The position numbers were made by a program, and so were the translations under genes. A stretch of DNA of 64,000 nucleotides from an uncultured Flavobacteriales bacterium (GTDB taxonomy: Bacteria; Bacteroidota; Bacteroidia; Flavobacteriales_D; Crocinitomicaceae), in assembly GCA_903823565.1 (NCBI GenBank), contig CAIJTF010000080.1:1-64000 (forward strand), in the 5' to 3' direction. Shown here one piece after another: positions 25,070 through 33,724 of the stretch. The notes under the pieces were generated by a model, which saw only the letters and a program-made list of their open reading frames with translations, had not been told where the DNA came from and made no database searches. Every line of letters starts with the position of its first letter. Position 1 is the stretch's first letter.

Positions 25070-26152
25070 ATGCGTCTAGTTATATTGTTAGTTTTATTGC
25101 CCTTTGCGGCAGTATCTCAAGCTCCCAGTCAAAAGAAAATTATCATCATAACAAACAAGGATACGACCATCCTTGAATCGGATATTGATCAGGTGGATTC
25201 GCTCATAGAATGGAATATGAAGTCTATTTATCGAATGGGAAATGCATTGGGTGAGTTCCCCTCTGAGTTTCAGGTAGAAGTGTTCATCGATTCCGTATTC
25301 AAGGAAGTAGAAACGGCCAAGGGATTTAAGGAGAAGAATCACGAAGGTAATTCGGTACGAAACGGTGAAAACCGTACGATTAGAATTGAAAAGCATTTTG
25401 ATCAAAAGCAAAACAATCCGAACCCAACAATTGAGGAGGAGGTCATCATTGAAAGAAGTCCAAAAATTATGTTGAACCCACTTAATAAAGAAATTGATTT
25501 TTTGGATCGAAGTGACCTTTTCAAGGAAAAGAAAGCGCATTGGGCTGGGTTTACCGTCGGGCTAAATGGCTTACTCAACGCCGATGGTCGATTGGCAAAG
25601 GAAGCCGATGCCCCCTTTTTAGTTTTGGACTACGCCAAATGCTTTTCGTTTCAACTCAATTTCTGGGAAAAACGAGTTCCAATTTTTAAGGATTTTATTG
25701 GGGTGACCTCTGGAATAGGAGTGCTTTGGAATCGCTTCGAAATGCAGAAGAATATTGACCTTTTTTCAAATATGGATTCGATTTATGCAACCGTTAATAC
25801 GCTTAATAATTATCGTACCAACGCTTTGAATATCACATTTTTACAAATTCCTTTACTGCTTGAAGTGAATACCCATACCAACCCTGATAAAAATTGGAAC
25901 CTCGCCTTGGGCGTTGTGGGTGGAATGAGAATTGGAGCCAATTGGAAAACGAAATGGGAGGTAGATGCTAGCCTGCAAAAAGCAAAGTCTAAAGACGATT
26001 TTAACCTTAATGCATTATTAGCCAATGCTTATGCCCAAGTGGGTTATGGGAATGTGGGGCTCTTTTTTCAATATGGATTAACCGATGTCTTTCAAAAAAA
26101 CAAAGGTCCTGAACTACGTTCCTTTACTGCCGGATTGAAGCTACATTTCTAA
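25070..26152 (+). CDS. Outer-membrane beta-barrel protein, paralogue of the 5412-6515 protein
   Basis: A 360-residue protein. A signal peptide (MRLVILLVLLPFAAVSQ) is followed by a charged N-terminal region (about 20-155), rich in Glu/Lys and partly helical, with no recognised domain. The C-terminal beta-barrel starts at about 157 (HWAGFTVGLNGLLNADGRL) and includes FKDFIGVTSGIGVLWNRFEM and a final strand FTAGLKLHF. The barrel aligns over its whole length with that at 5412-6515, but the N-terminal modules are unrelated. It is last in the FkbM/desaturase/DUF2141 group, 11 bp downstream. The stop overlaps convergent miaE by 4 bp. Confidence 0.8.
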   Translation: MRLVILLVLLPFAAVSQAPSQKKIIIITNKDTTILESDIDQVDSLIEWNMKSIYRMGNALGEFPSEFQVEVFIDSVFKEVETAKGFKEKNHEGNSVRNGENRTIRIEKHFDQKQNNPNPTIEEEVIIERSPKIMLNPLNKEIDFLDRSDLFKEKKAHWAGFTVGLNGLLNADGRLAKEADAPFLVLDYAKCFSFQLNFWEKRVPIFKDFIGVTSGIGVLWNRFEMQKNIDLFSNMDSIYATVNTLNNYRTNALNITFLQIPLLLEVNTHTNPDKNWNLALGVVGGMRIGANWKTKWEVDASLQKAKSKDDFNLNALLANAYAQVGYGNVGLFFQYGLTDVFQKNKGPELRSFTAGLKLHF

Positions 26153-26739
26153 CCGTGAATCGTTTCACGTTTTCCATACTTTTTAATTAGTTCTCCTTCA
26201 AAAGCTAAAAATTCTTTCCAACATGCTTCGACATCAACGGTTTTTGCATATTTCCTTGCAAAACCCAAGAACGTCATGTAATGTCTTGCTTCGCTTTCCA
26301 TCAAATTGCGATAAAAGGTTCGCAAGTCTTCCCCTTCCAATTGTTCGGAAAGCCTTTTAAAGCGTTCGCAACTTCGAGCCTCGATCATTGCGGAAAACAT
26401 CATTTTGTTAACGAATTGACCTTCGGAAGAACTATTCGTTTTGTTTCGTCTTAAATATTCTGACAAATCATTTACATAAGGGTCCTTACGTTCAAATCCC
26501 AAGGTCAACCCCAAGGCTTGAATTTTTTCGTGAACCATTTCAAAATGGGAGAGCTCTTCCTGACAAATGGAAATCATAGCCTTGACTAGGTCAGGGTATT
26601 GAGGATATTGTACGATTATAGAAATCGCATTACTTGCCGCTTTTTGCTCACAAAAAGCATGGTCCGTTAGAATTTCTGCGATGTTTTTTTGTGCTAAATC
26701 CACCCATCGCGGATCCGTTTCCATTTTTAATCCTAGCAT
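26149..26739 (-). CDS. miaE: tRNA-(ms2io6A)-hydroxylase-like di-iron protein
   Basis: A 196-residue ferritin-like protein. Family members hydroxylate the isopentenyl group of 2-methylthio-N6-isopentenyl-A37 in tRNAs reading U-starting codons. Di-iron ligands appear in helical motifs EILTDHAFCEQKAA, CQEELSHFEMVHE, MIEARSCERF and ESEARHYMTF. An ORF start at 26766 would add nine residues; the ATG at 26739 (MLGLKMETDPRW) matches the family start, and a perfect promoter box lies between the two. Confidence 0.87.
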   Translation of the reverse strand: MLGLKMETDPRWVDLAQKNIAEILTDHAFCEQKAASNAISIIVQYPQYPDLVKAMISICQEELSHFEMVHEKIQALGLTLGFERKDPYVNDLSEYLRRNKTNSSSEGQFVNKMMFSAMIEARSCERFKRLSEQLEGEDLRTFYRNLMESEARHYMTFLGFARKYAKTVDVEACWKEFLAFEGELIKKYGKRETIHG

Positions 26740-26753
26740 CTCAATTTTTTTTA

Positions 26754-26761
26754 CAAAGATA
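26754..26761 (-). promoter_or_regulatory. -7 box of miaE
   Basis: Minus-strand TATCTTTG, 14 nt upstream of the ATG at 26739. It lies downstream of the alternative start at 26766, which argues against that start. Confidence 0.5.
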
Positions 26762-26850
26762 GGCACTGTTTAGGAAGTTTTGTTGTTGAATTATCACCTT
26801 CCTCATTGCGAATTTGATCCCTATTGTGAAAGCTTTAATTTCAATCCTTG

Positions 26851-26858
26851 TATATTTG
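26851..26858 (+). promoter_or_regulatory. -7 box of the E1 dehydrogenase gene
   Basis: TATATTTG, 9 nt upstream of the ATG at 26868. A TTG at 26824-26826 lies 24 nt upstream, slightly longer than the usual spacing. Confidence 0.5.
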
Positions 26859-26867
26859 TGAACGGCT

Positions 26868-28937
26868 ATGGCAACGACAAAAACCTCCTTTCCTTCAGAT
26901 TTGGCGATTAGCGCATTTAAATTCATGTGCAATGCCAAACATATGGCGGAAATATTGGAGGAAAATAAAGAAGTCACTTCTAAGTACGTTCATGCTACCT
27001 CACGCGGTCATGAAGCCATTCAAATTGCCTTGGGAATGCAACTTAAACCAATAGATTGGGTTTCCCCATACTATCGGGACGATAGCATATTGTTGAGCAT
27101 CGGCATGACGCCATACGAACTGTTTTTGCAGGTTTTTGCAAAACAAGACGACCCCTTTTCCGGTGGGAGAACCTACTATTCTCACCCTTCTCTCAAGGAG
27201 GAGGACAAACCCAAGATAATTCACCAATCCTCCGCCACTGGAATGCAAGCAATTCCAACAACGGGCATTGCTCTTGGTCTACGATACAAAGAGAAAATGG
27301 GTATGGTAGGATTAGAGGAACAAGGGGCTGTGGTGGTATGCTCCTTGGGCGATGCCTCATGCACAGAAGGGGAGGTCTCCGAAGCGCTGCAAATCGCAGC
27401 CTTAAAGCAATTACCGATAATTTATTTGGTGCAAGACAATGGTTGGGATATTTCCGCCCGAGCAAGTGAGGTTAGAGCCCAAAACATGGCAGAGTTTACC
27501 AAAGGATTTCATGGGATTGAGGTCATTTCAATAGACGGCACCGATTTTATTTCGTGTTATCAAACCTTGGAACAGGTCATTTCAACGGTACGACATGAAA
27601 GAAGACCATTTGTGGTCCATGCCGAAGTCCCACTCTTGGGCCATCATACCTCCGGTGTGCGGAGAGAGTGGTACCGCGATGATTTATTGGAAGAATCAAA
27701 AAAAGATCCATTTCCCAAATTAAAAAAAGCTTGTGAAGGATTAGGTATAAAACTCGCAGAACTCATATTGGCTGAACGCGATTCAAACAAATCGATTGCT
27801 GAGGCCTATCAAAATGCACTTAACGCGCCTGATCCCAATCCAGAAACCGTTAGGGATTTCTTTTTTGCCCCAACCCCAATCATGGAGGAGCAAGGGTTGC
27901 GCGAGCCAAAAGGCAAGAAAAAAACGGTAATGGTAGATGCCGCCTTATTCGCCGTTCGGGAACTCTTACAAAAGCATCCTGAGGCTTTGCTTTATGGCCA
28001 AGATGTGGGAAAACGGCTGGGGGGAGTGTTTCGGGAAGCTGCCACATTGGGAGATACATTTGGCGACGAACGGGTGTTTAATACACCCATTCAAGAAGCA
28101 TTCATCATTGGTTCGACCGTTGGGATGTCTGCTGTTGGCCTAAAACCAATAGTTGAAGTACAATTTGCGGACTACATATGGCCAGGGCTAAACCAACTAT
28201 TTACTGAGGTTTCCCGAAGCTACTACTTATCCAACGGTAAATGGCCAGTGAGTTGTGTTATACGGGTCCCCATTGGCGCATACGGTTCAGGGGGGCCTTA
28301 TCACTCCTCGAGTGTCGAGTCTGTTTTAGTAAATATTCGCGGCATTAAAGTAGTCTACCCATCGAATGGTGCTGACTTGAAAGGATTGCTGAAGTCGGCG
28401 TATTATGACCCCAATCCAGTAGTTATTTTAGAACACAAAGGCTTGTATTGGTCTAAAATTCCTGGAACAGAAGGTGCTATGTCTATTGAGCCTGACGAAG
28501 ATTATCGTGTGCCAATAGGATTGGCTAGAACCGTTCAGTTTGCCTCCGATGCAAGTGTTCAAGAAGGAACTTCCATTGGTGTCATTTCATACGGTCGCGG
28601 AGTATATTGGTCCTTAGAGGCTTGTAAAGGGTTTTGTGAAAACGTTGAAATATTAGATTTGCGGTCGCTTAGCCCGCTCGATGAACAGAGCATCAAGGAA
28701 CTAGCTAAAAAACATGGAAAGATCGTCGTGGTTTCCGAGGAGTCTAGCGAAAGTTCATTTGCCCTAAGCCTTATGGGGAAAATTCAGCGAGATTGTTTCG
28801 AATTTTTAGACGCCCCTATCGAACAAGTTGCCTCCCTGGATACACCCGCCATTCCCTTGAACACAATATTGGAAGCAGCCATTTTACCCAATGCGGATAA
28901 AGTAAGAATAGCCATGGAAAAATTAATGAACTATTGA
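26868..28937 (+). CDS. 2-oxoacid dehydrogenase E1, fused alpha and beta subunits (branched-chain type)
   Basis: A 689-residue thiamin-diphosphate enzyme carrying out decarboxylation of a 2-oxoacid and acyl transfer to lipoyl-E2. The alpha half (about 1-340) has RGHEAIQIALG, the ThDP motif starting GDASCTEGE near residue 161 and ending VQDN, and the phosphorylation-loop-like YRDDSI region. The beta half (about 360-689) has LLYGQDVGKRLGGVF, FNTPIQEAFIIGSTVGMSA, EVQFADYIWP and the C-terminal LRSLSPLD. In Bacteroidota such fusions are annotated as 2-oxoisovalerate (branched-chain) E1. Neither E2 nor E3 is in the window. The following pyrophosphohydrolase gene starts 2 nt after the stop. Confidence 0.9.
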   Translation: MATTKTSFPSDLAISAFKFMCNAKHMAEILEENKEVTSKYVHATSRGHEAIQIALGMQLKPIDWVSPYYRDDSILLSIGMTPYELFLQVFAKQDDPFSGGRTYYSHPSLKEEDKPKIIHQSSATGMQAIPTTGIALGLRYKEKMGMVGLEEQGAVVVCSLGDASCTEGEVSEALQIAALKQLPIIYLVQDNGWDISARASEVRAQNMAEFTKGFHGIEVISIDGTDFISCYQTLEQVISTVRHERRPFVVHAEVPLLGHHTSGVRREWYRDDLLEESKKDPFPKLKKACEGLGIKLAELILAERDSNKSIAEAYQNALNAPDPNPETVRDFFFAPTPIMEEQGLREPKGKKKTVMVDAALFAVRELLQKHPEALLYGQDVGKRLGGVFREAATLGDTFGDERVFNTPIQEAFIIGSTVGMSAVGLKPIVEVQFADYIWPGLNQLFTEVSRSYYLSNGKWPVSCVIRVPIGAYGSGGPYHSSSVESVLVNIRGIKVVYPSNGADLKGLLKSAYYDPNPVVILEHKGLYWSKIPGTEGAMSIEPDEDYRVPIGLARTVQFASDASVQEGTSIGVISYGRGVYWSLEACKGFCENVEILDLRSLSPLDEQSIKELAKKHGKIVVVSEESSESSFALSLMGKIQRDCFEFLDAPIEQVASLDTPAIPLNTILEAAILPNADKVRIAMEKLMNY

Positions 28938-28939
28938 TT

Positions 28940-29329
28940 ATGGAATTTAAAGAAATAATTGGTCATGTCGAAGGGTTTCATATCGCTTTTGGTATTCAAA
29001 ATAACGACACGCCAACCCTTTTGGATGAGGACGGAGCTACCCTTCGTTTTAGCCTCATGAAAGAGGAAAATGAAGAATACTTGGAGGCCGCTAAAAATGG
29101 TGATATAGTGGAGATTGCCGACGCCTTAGGTGACCAACTTTACATTCTTTGTGGTACCCTTTTGCGTCACGGACTACAGCATAAAATTGAAGAGGTTTTC
29201 ATGGAAATACAACGGTCCAACATGAGCAAATTGGATCGCAATGGAAAACCGATTTATCGGGAAGATGGCAAAGTGTTAAAGTCTGAACTTTATTTCAAAC
29301 CGGATATTGAAAAAGTGTTAAAATCATAA
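28940..29329 (+). CDS. MazG-like nucleotide pyrophosphohydrolase
   Basis: A 129-residue all-alpha NTP pyrophosphohydrolase-like protein. The metal-binding pattern is LMKEENEEYLEAA (EExxE, about 44-56) followed by IADALGDQLYILCG (ExxD-type second helix). Then comes FMEIQRSNMSKLDRNGKPIY, typical of the short phosphoribosyl-ATP/MazG-like group found in Bacteroidota. It probably hydrolyses non-canonical or excess NTPs. An alternative TTG at 28934 would overlap the previous stop; the ATG at 28940 is preferred. It is coupled to the E1 gene by a 2-nt gap, without an obvious metabolic link. Confidence 0.83.
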   Translation: MEFKEIIGHVEGFHIAFGIQNNDTPTLLDEDGATLRFSLMKEENEEYLEAAKNGDIVEIADALGDQLYILCGTLLRHGLQHKIEEVFMEIQRSNMSKLDRNGKPIYREDGKVLKSELYFKPDIEKVLKS

Positions 29330-29342
29330 GTTATCCACGTTT

Positions 29343-29397
29343 AGGTATGGAATAAAAATAACAGGGTATTTCCCTGCCATAGGCATCCAACATACCT
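29343..29397 (+). other. Nested inverted repeats in an 86-bp intergenic gap
   Basis: An outer 7-bp inverted repeat, AGGTATG (29343-29349) and CATACCT (29391-29397), encloses a perfect inner hairpin CAGGG-TATTT-CCCTG (29362-29376). No T-run follows, so it is not a standard terminator. It may be a structured 5' leader of the arginase-like gene at 29416 or a processing site. Confidence 0.4.
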
Positions 29398-29415
29398 TTA
29401 GAGCATTATTTAAAT

Positions 29416-30528
29416 ATGCTTGACTTAACTCTTTTCTTTCACCCCACAGATCGGCATGAATACGAAGATTACATGCTGGGGTCCAAAATCACCTTTTTTC
29501 CTCAAAATACTAGCGCGTTTGAACCAGGATCCCTTTGTATATTTTCAACAGGGGATGAAATTAATGGATCTTTTAGAGACTCCTTTTACACCTTATCTAC
29601 CCCGGATAACCTAAATGTGCACATCTATGATTTAGGACATTTGCCCTTTGGTGCGACCGAAAAGGATACCGAATTCGCGCTACAAACGGTGGTAGCGGAA
29701 CTTATAAAAAAGTCCTGCATTCCTGTATTAACCGGTGCAGAAATGAAGGCATTATTGTCCGTTGCAATGGGATTTGAAATCACAGAACAATTAATTAATA
29801 TCTGTGCGGTTGATGAACATATTAATTTGGTGAATCCTTTAGAGGATATGGAGCATTTGGACTATCTTTCTTCCTTACTGCTTCGTCGTCCATGCTTCTT
29901 GTTTAACCATTCTACTTTAGGAGTGCAACCCAACCGAAACGATCCTGCAGTAATTGGTTTGTATGAGAAATTGTTTTTCGATGTTTGTCGCTTAGGGAGC
30001 ATTAATGCGGACTATAAAATCACAGAACCAATCGTTCGTAATGCAGACATTATGGCCATCAATTTAAGTTCACTCAAGGCCTCAGAACGACAACTTTGTG
30101 GCGAAAATCCAAATGGATTGACAACAGAACAACTTTGTCAAATAGCAAAATACAGTGGGCTTTCAGATAAATTGGGTTTTTTAGGAATTTTCAAAGGCCA
30201 AAACGCGCCAGGAAACGACCCTCAAATTATTGCTCATGTCTTGTGGTATTTTTTAGAAGGAGTCATCAACCGAATGGGAGACTTTCCCGTAGGAAGTAAA
30301 AAAGATTATTTACGCTTCAATGTGGTTTTGGAAAACGACCAACAATCTTTAGTGTTCTACAAAAGCAATAAATCAGATCGTTGGTGGATGGAGGTCCCAT
30401 ACCCCCCTTCGGAAAATTCAAAATTTGAACGGCATCACCTCGTGCCATGTGATCAGCATGATTACCAAAATGCTATGAATAACGAATTACCTGATTTATG
30501 GTGGAGAACCTATCAAAAGCTAGGCTAA
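29416..30528 (+). CDS. Arginase/formimidoylglutamase-family protein with degenerate metal sites
   Basis: A 370-residue protein with the ureohydrolase outline seen in Bacteroidota proteins annotated as formimidoylglutamase. The diagnostic regions align but the manganese ligands are mostly gone. The GGGH loop reads LTGAEMKAL, the DAHxD motif reads AVDEHINL, and the SxDxD motif reads MAINLSSLKAS. The family-specific C-terminal block is intact (NPNGLTTEQLCQIAKYSGLS, then DKLGFLGIFKG and VLWYFLEGVINR). The expected substrate chemistry is therefore doubtful; a structural or regulatory role is possible. It sits directly upstream of the type IX secretion genes, 113 bp before the PorP/SprF-like gene. 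Confidence 0.72.
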   Translation: MLDLTLFFHPTDRHEYEDYMLGSKITFFPQNTSAFEPGSLCIFSTGDEINGSFRDSFYTLSTPDNLNVHIYDLGHLPFGATEKDTEFALQTVVAELIKKSCIPVLTGAEMKALLSVAMGFEITEQLINICAVDEHINLVNPLEDMEHLDYLSSLLLRRPCFLFNHSTLGVQPNRNDPAVIGLYEKLFFDVCRLGSINADYKITEPIVRNADIMAINLSSLKASERQLCGENPNGLTTEQLCQIAKYSGLSDKLGFLGIFKGQNAPGNDPQIIAHVLWYFLEGVINRMGDFPVGSKKDYLRFNVVLENDQQSLVFYKSNKSDRWWMEVPYPPSENSKFERHHLVPCDQHDYQNAMNNELPDLWWRTYQKLG

Positions 30529-30641
30529 GGCATATAAGCGCATACTTTTTTTTTAATTTCAATTTTTTAATTATCTTAGCCAACGTTTTAAATGGGGCTT
30601 TTTGTGTCCAAATGTTTGAAATAGCAAGTTAAAATTAATCT

Positions 30642-31601
30642 ATGAAGCTGATATTCAATTTGTTGGCGCTTTTGTTTGTTTGTGTAAATTCTCTGTCGTT
30701 TGCGCAACAAGATAAGTTGTTGACCCATTTCATGTACGATCGTATGAGCATAAATCCAGGTGAAACCGGATTAGATGAGGGTATTTGTGCCACAACCATT
30801 TATCGAAACCAATGGGACAAGGTAAATGGTGCTCCTAATTCCGCTGTTTTAAATGTGGCAGGAAACATGAACCGATTTTTTCCGGGGGGTGTTGGTATAT
30901 CCTTTTATCACGATGCGATAGGTTTTTCTCGTCAAAATAACTTGCTGTTAAATTATTCTTACCCCATTTCGCTTGGAAATGTAGGTACCCTTGGTGCGGG
31001 TATTGGGGTAGGAATGATGTCCTATGCCATGAATCCTAATTGGATTCCCCCTCAAACGCAAAACGACCCCTCACTTCCTGGAGCAAATTTCAGTGCTATA
31101 AGTTTGGATCTTAATTTTGGTCTTTTCTTGAAAGGTTCGAATTATTATGCTGGTTTGTCCTCAACCCACCTTAGTGAGTCTGAAATTTTAAGTACTTCTA
31201 CGTTTGGATTAAATCCAGCAGGATATTCCACAGCGCGTCACTACTACATCATGGGAGGTTATAAAATGCCTAACGTGGGCAACGGAGCATTAGATTTTAA
31301 TGTGATGATGAGAACCGAGTTTGTGAAGTATTCTGTAGATATAAATTCAAGGTATTTCTTGAAAAAAGATGGTAAGGAATTAGGGTATGCTGGATTAACC
31401 TACCGAACATCAGACGCTTTAGGTATAATGGTGGGCTACAACGCCTTCAAAAATTTTACTGCAGGGTATTCCTATGACCTAACTATTAATAAACTGTCAA
31501 GCATCTCCAGAGGTTCTCATGAAATGTTTGTGAAATATTGTTATTATTTACCGATTCCTCCAAAAACCAAGGCGGCTCACCCAAGATGGCTAGGAGAATA
31601 A
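30642..31601 (+). CDS. PorP/SprF family type IX secretion membrane protein
   Basis: A 319-residue outer-membrane barrel protein of the PorP/SprF family. It has a signal peptide (ending SLSFAQ), the conserved N-terminal FMYDRMSINPGETG (family NP.A.G-type motif) and TTIYRNQWDKVNGAP, glycine/aromatic barrel strands and the C-terminal GSHEMFVKYCYYLPIPP. Family members tether or help secrete T9SS cargo with type B sorting domains, or act with the core complex. Its place just before gldK suggests it is the core-associated paralogue (PorP role) rather than a cargo-specific SprF. Confidence 0.92.
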   Translation: MKLIFNLLALLFVCVNSLSFAQQDKLLTHFMYDRMSINPGETGLDEGICATTIYRNQWDKVNGAPNSAVLNVAGNMNRFFPGGVGISFYHDAIGFSRQNNLLLNYSYPISLGNVGTLGAGIGVGMMSYAMNPNWIPPQTQNDPSLPGANFSAISLDLNFGLFLKGSNYYAGLSSTHLSESEILSTSTFGLNPAGYSTARHYYIMGGYKMPNVGNGALDFNVMMRTEFVKYSVDINSRYFLKKDGKELGYAGLTYRTSDALGIMVGYNAFKNFTAGYSYDLTINKLSSISRGSHEMFVKYCYYLPIPPKTKAAHPRWLGE

Positions 31602-31705
31602 GTAGTTTTTAAGTATGTAACCATTTTTAATGTTCTCTCGTTATAAGCCAATTTTGAAAACCTGTAGCAAGTGTTTGTATAACGTATGAACCAAAAAAGG
31701 AAAGA

Positions 31706-33676
31706 ATGAAAAGAGTTTTTGTTTTAGGTTTTATTGTTTCGGTTTTAATGTCCTGTGATCCAGTGGACGGAAATCTTACTGGCGTGAAAGGACGGGATAC
31801 TTTCTACCCAGATATTTTGGGTCCAGGTAAAGTGCCTTACGGCATGGTGTATGTGCCAGGAGGCAGCTTCAAGGCTGGTCAAGACGAGGAGGAAGTATTC
31901 AACCTTCAGACTGCTCGTAAGCGGGACGTTTCAGTTCAGGCTTTCTACATGGATGCCTCTGAAATTTCTAACAACGAATACCGTCAGTTTGTAAATTGGG
32001 TTAGAGACTCCATTGCCCGTGAAAAATTGTACCGTCGTCAATCAGGTGAAGATGCTGAACAATGGGTTAATGTTCCCGATGCATTTTTTAAAGAGCCTTA
32101 CCGAACGGTAATGGCCATGGGATCCGATTTGCAAGGAGGTAATACACCGTTCGAATCGTTTATCGATACCACAGGTCAAAAAGAACTGGATTTATTGTTT
32201 TTGAACACAACGGGTTATCAAGGGCAGAAAAATAAAAAATTCAACAAAGTTCCTTTGAAAAATAGCCAAAAGCAGGCATTTGACCGAAAAAATGTCGAGT
32301 TGGTGATGAATTCGGAAGAAATCGAAGATATTTTTGACGCTTATGATAAAAAGAATGGAAGTAAAATTGACGACCAAACGCCTGATGCGAAAGCAAATGC
32401 AAATTTTAAAGATAACCTCAAAACAAACGGCGGTCGAATAGAAAACAGAAAGTATTTTACCCTGAACTGGGAGGTTCCTATAGATTACACGGACGACGAG
32501 GTGGTCTACCTTTTATCCGACATGTATTTACCGAAATCGGAGGAGTATTATAATGGTAAACAAATAGATACAAGGTTGTTGTTTTTCGATTACTATTGGA
32601 TTGATTACAAGGAAGCTGCGAAGCGCGGAAATGTTCAAACCATAGAGAATGCTTACACGGAAACAATCAATAGTTTATCAGACGGTACACGAAGAAACCC
32701 AATGGGTAAGGACCAGAAGAATCCTCTACACCGCTCAACGCTTACCCCAGATGGAAACAGTGTCCTTTATGATGGTACGAATATCGATTTAGAAGCTAAG
32801 CCAAATAACGTAAATGTGGTAGACACTTTCTTGATGAATCCAGGGCAAGATATGGATCTTGGATTTTCAAACAGCAAAGGTCAGCACAACGCGATTCGAG
32901 GGCATTCAGATCGTAGTCGTTTTATTATTAAAGAAAAAATAAACGTCTATCCGGATACACTGTGCTGGGTTCGAGACTGGACCTATTCCTTCCATGATGC
33001 GATGACCAAGAATTATTTTTGGCATACGGCATACGACAATTATCCTGTAGTTGGAGTGACTTGGAGCCAAGCGAAGGCATTTTCGGTGTGGCGAACACAA
33101 TTATTCCACAGCTGGTTGCAAGCCAACGGAGACCTTTATGTAAACGACTTTAGATTGCCTACTGAGATGGAATGGGAAAAAGCAGCTCGTGGTGATTTAA
33201 ATTCATCTCCATACCCATGGGGTGGTTATTACATACGAAATACAGCCGGATGTTTCCTAGCGAACTTTAAGCCAATGAGAGGTCGTTACATGGAAGATGG
33301 AGGATTTCATACAGTGAAAGTTTATTCGTATAACCCCAATGGTTACGGTTTATATTGCATGTCTGGAAACGTTGCTGAATGGTGTAATACAGCTTATCAT
33401 GAATCAATGATGGAGGTTGCTCACGATCTAAACATGGATTATACCTACGATGCCAAAGACGAAGAGCCAGCGGTTCGTAAAAGAAAGGTTATTCGTGGAG
33501 GTTCCTTCAAGGATATCGGATGGTATTTGACCACAGCAGCAAGATCATACGAGTATCAAGATACTGCAAAATGTTACATTGGATTCCGAAATGTTATGAC
33601 TCATTTAGGACGTGGTGGTCGCGACCTAGATGCTGAAAATGGAGAGGAAATACAAAATGATATTCAATTAAAATAA
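31706..33676 (+). CDS. gldK: Gliding motility/T9SS lipoprotein GldK (PorK)
   Basis: A 656-residue outer-membrane lipoprotein (lipobox LMSC, Cys17) that with GldN forms the periplasmic ring of the T9SS. The formylglycine-generating-enzyme/sulfatase-modifying fold is evident: GMVYVPGGSFKAGQ, FYMDASEISNNEYRQFVNWV, YPVVGVTWSQAKAFSVWR, FRLPTEMEWEKAARG, YCMSGNVAEW and VIRGGSFKD. It is considerably longer than the roughly 460-490 residues I recall for F. johnsoniae GldK and P. gingivalis PorK. The extra length lies largely between VRDSIA (about 109) and YFTLNWEVPIDYTD (about 250), a charged, low-complexity insert. First of the gldKLMN set. Confidence 0.95.
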   Translation: MKRVFVLGFIVSVLMSCDPVDGNLTGVKGRDTFYPDILGPGKVPYGMVYVPGGSFKAGQDEEEVFNLQTARKRDVSVQAFYMDASEISNNEYRQFVNWVRDSIAREKLYRRQSGEDAEQWVNVPDAFFKEPYRTVMAMGSDLQGGNTPFESFIDTTGQKELDLLFLNTTGYQGQKNKKFNKVPLKNSQKQAFDRKNVELVMNSEEIEDIFDAYDKKNGSKIDDQTPDAKANANFKDNLKTNGGRIENRKYFTLNWEVPIDYTDDEVVYLLSDMYLPKSEEYYNGKQIDTRLLFFDYYWIDYKEAAKRGNVQTIENAYTETINSLSDGTRRNPMGKDQKNPLHRSTLTPDGNSVLYDGTNIDLEAKPNNVNVVDTFLMNPGQDMDLGFSNSKGQHNAIRGHSDRSRFIIKEKINVYPDTLCWVRDWTYSFHDAMTKNYFWHTAYDNYPVVGVTWSQAKAFSVWRTQLFHSWLQANGDLYVNDFRLPTEMEWEKAARGDLNSSPYPWGGYYIRNTAGCFLANFKPMRGRYMEDGGFHTVKVYSYNPNGYGLYCMSGNVAEWCNTAYHESMMEVAHDLNMDYTYDAKDEEPAVRKRKVIRGGSFKDIGWYLTTAARSYEYQDTAKCYIGFRNVMTHLGRGGRDLDAENGEEIQNDIQLK

Positions 33677-33724
33677 AAAAAGCGTTAAATAAATCTTAAG
33701 TCTAACAATTTAAATTAGTTTATT

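Noticed and set aside
29331-29339. TTATCCACG, one base from a DnaA box, between the pyrophosphohydrolase and arginase-like genes
   Set aside because: A single site with no AT-rich unwinding region, no cluster of boxes and no dnaA or gyrase genes nearby; expected by chance.
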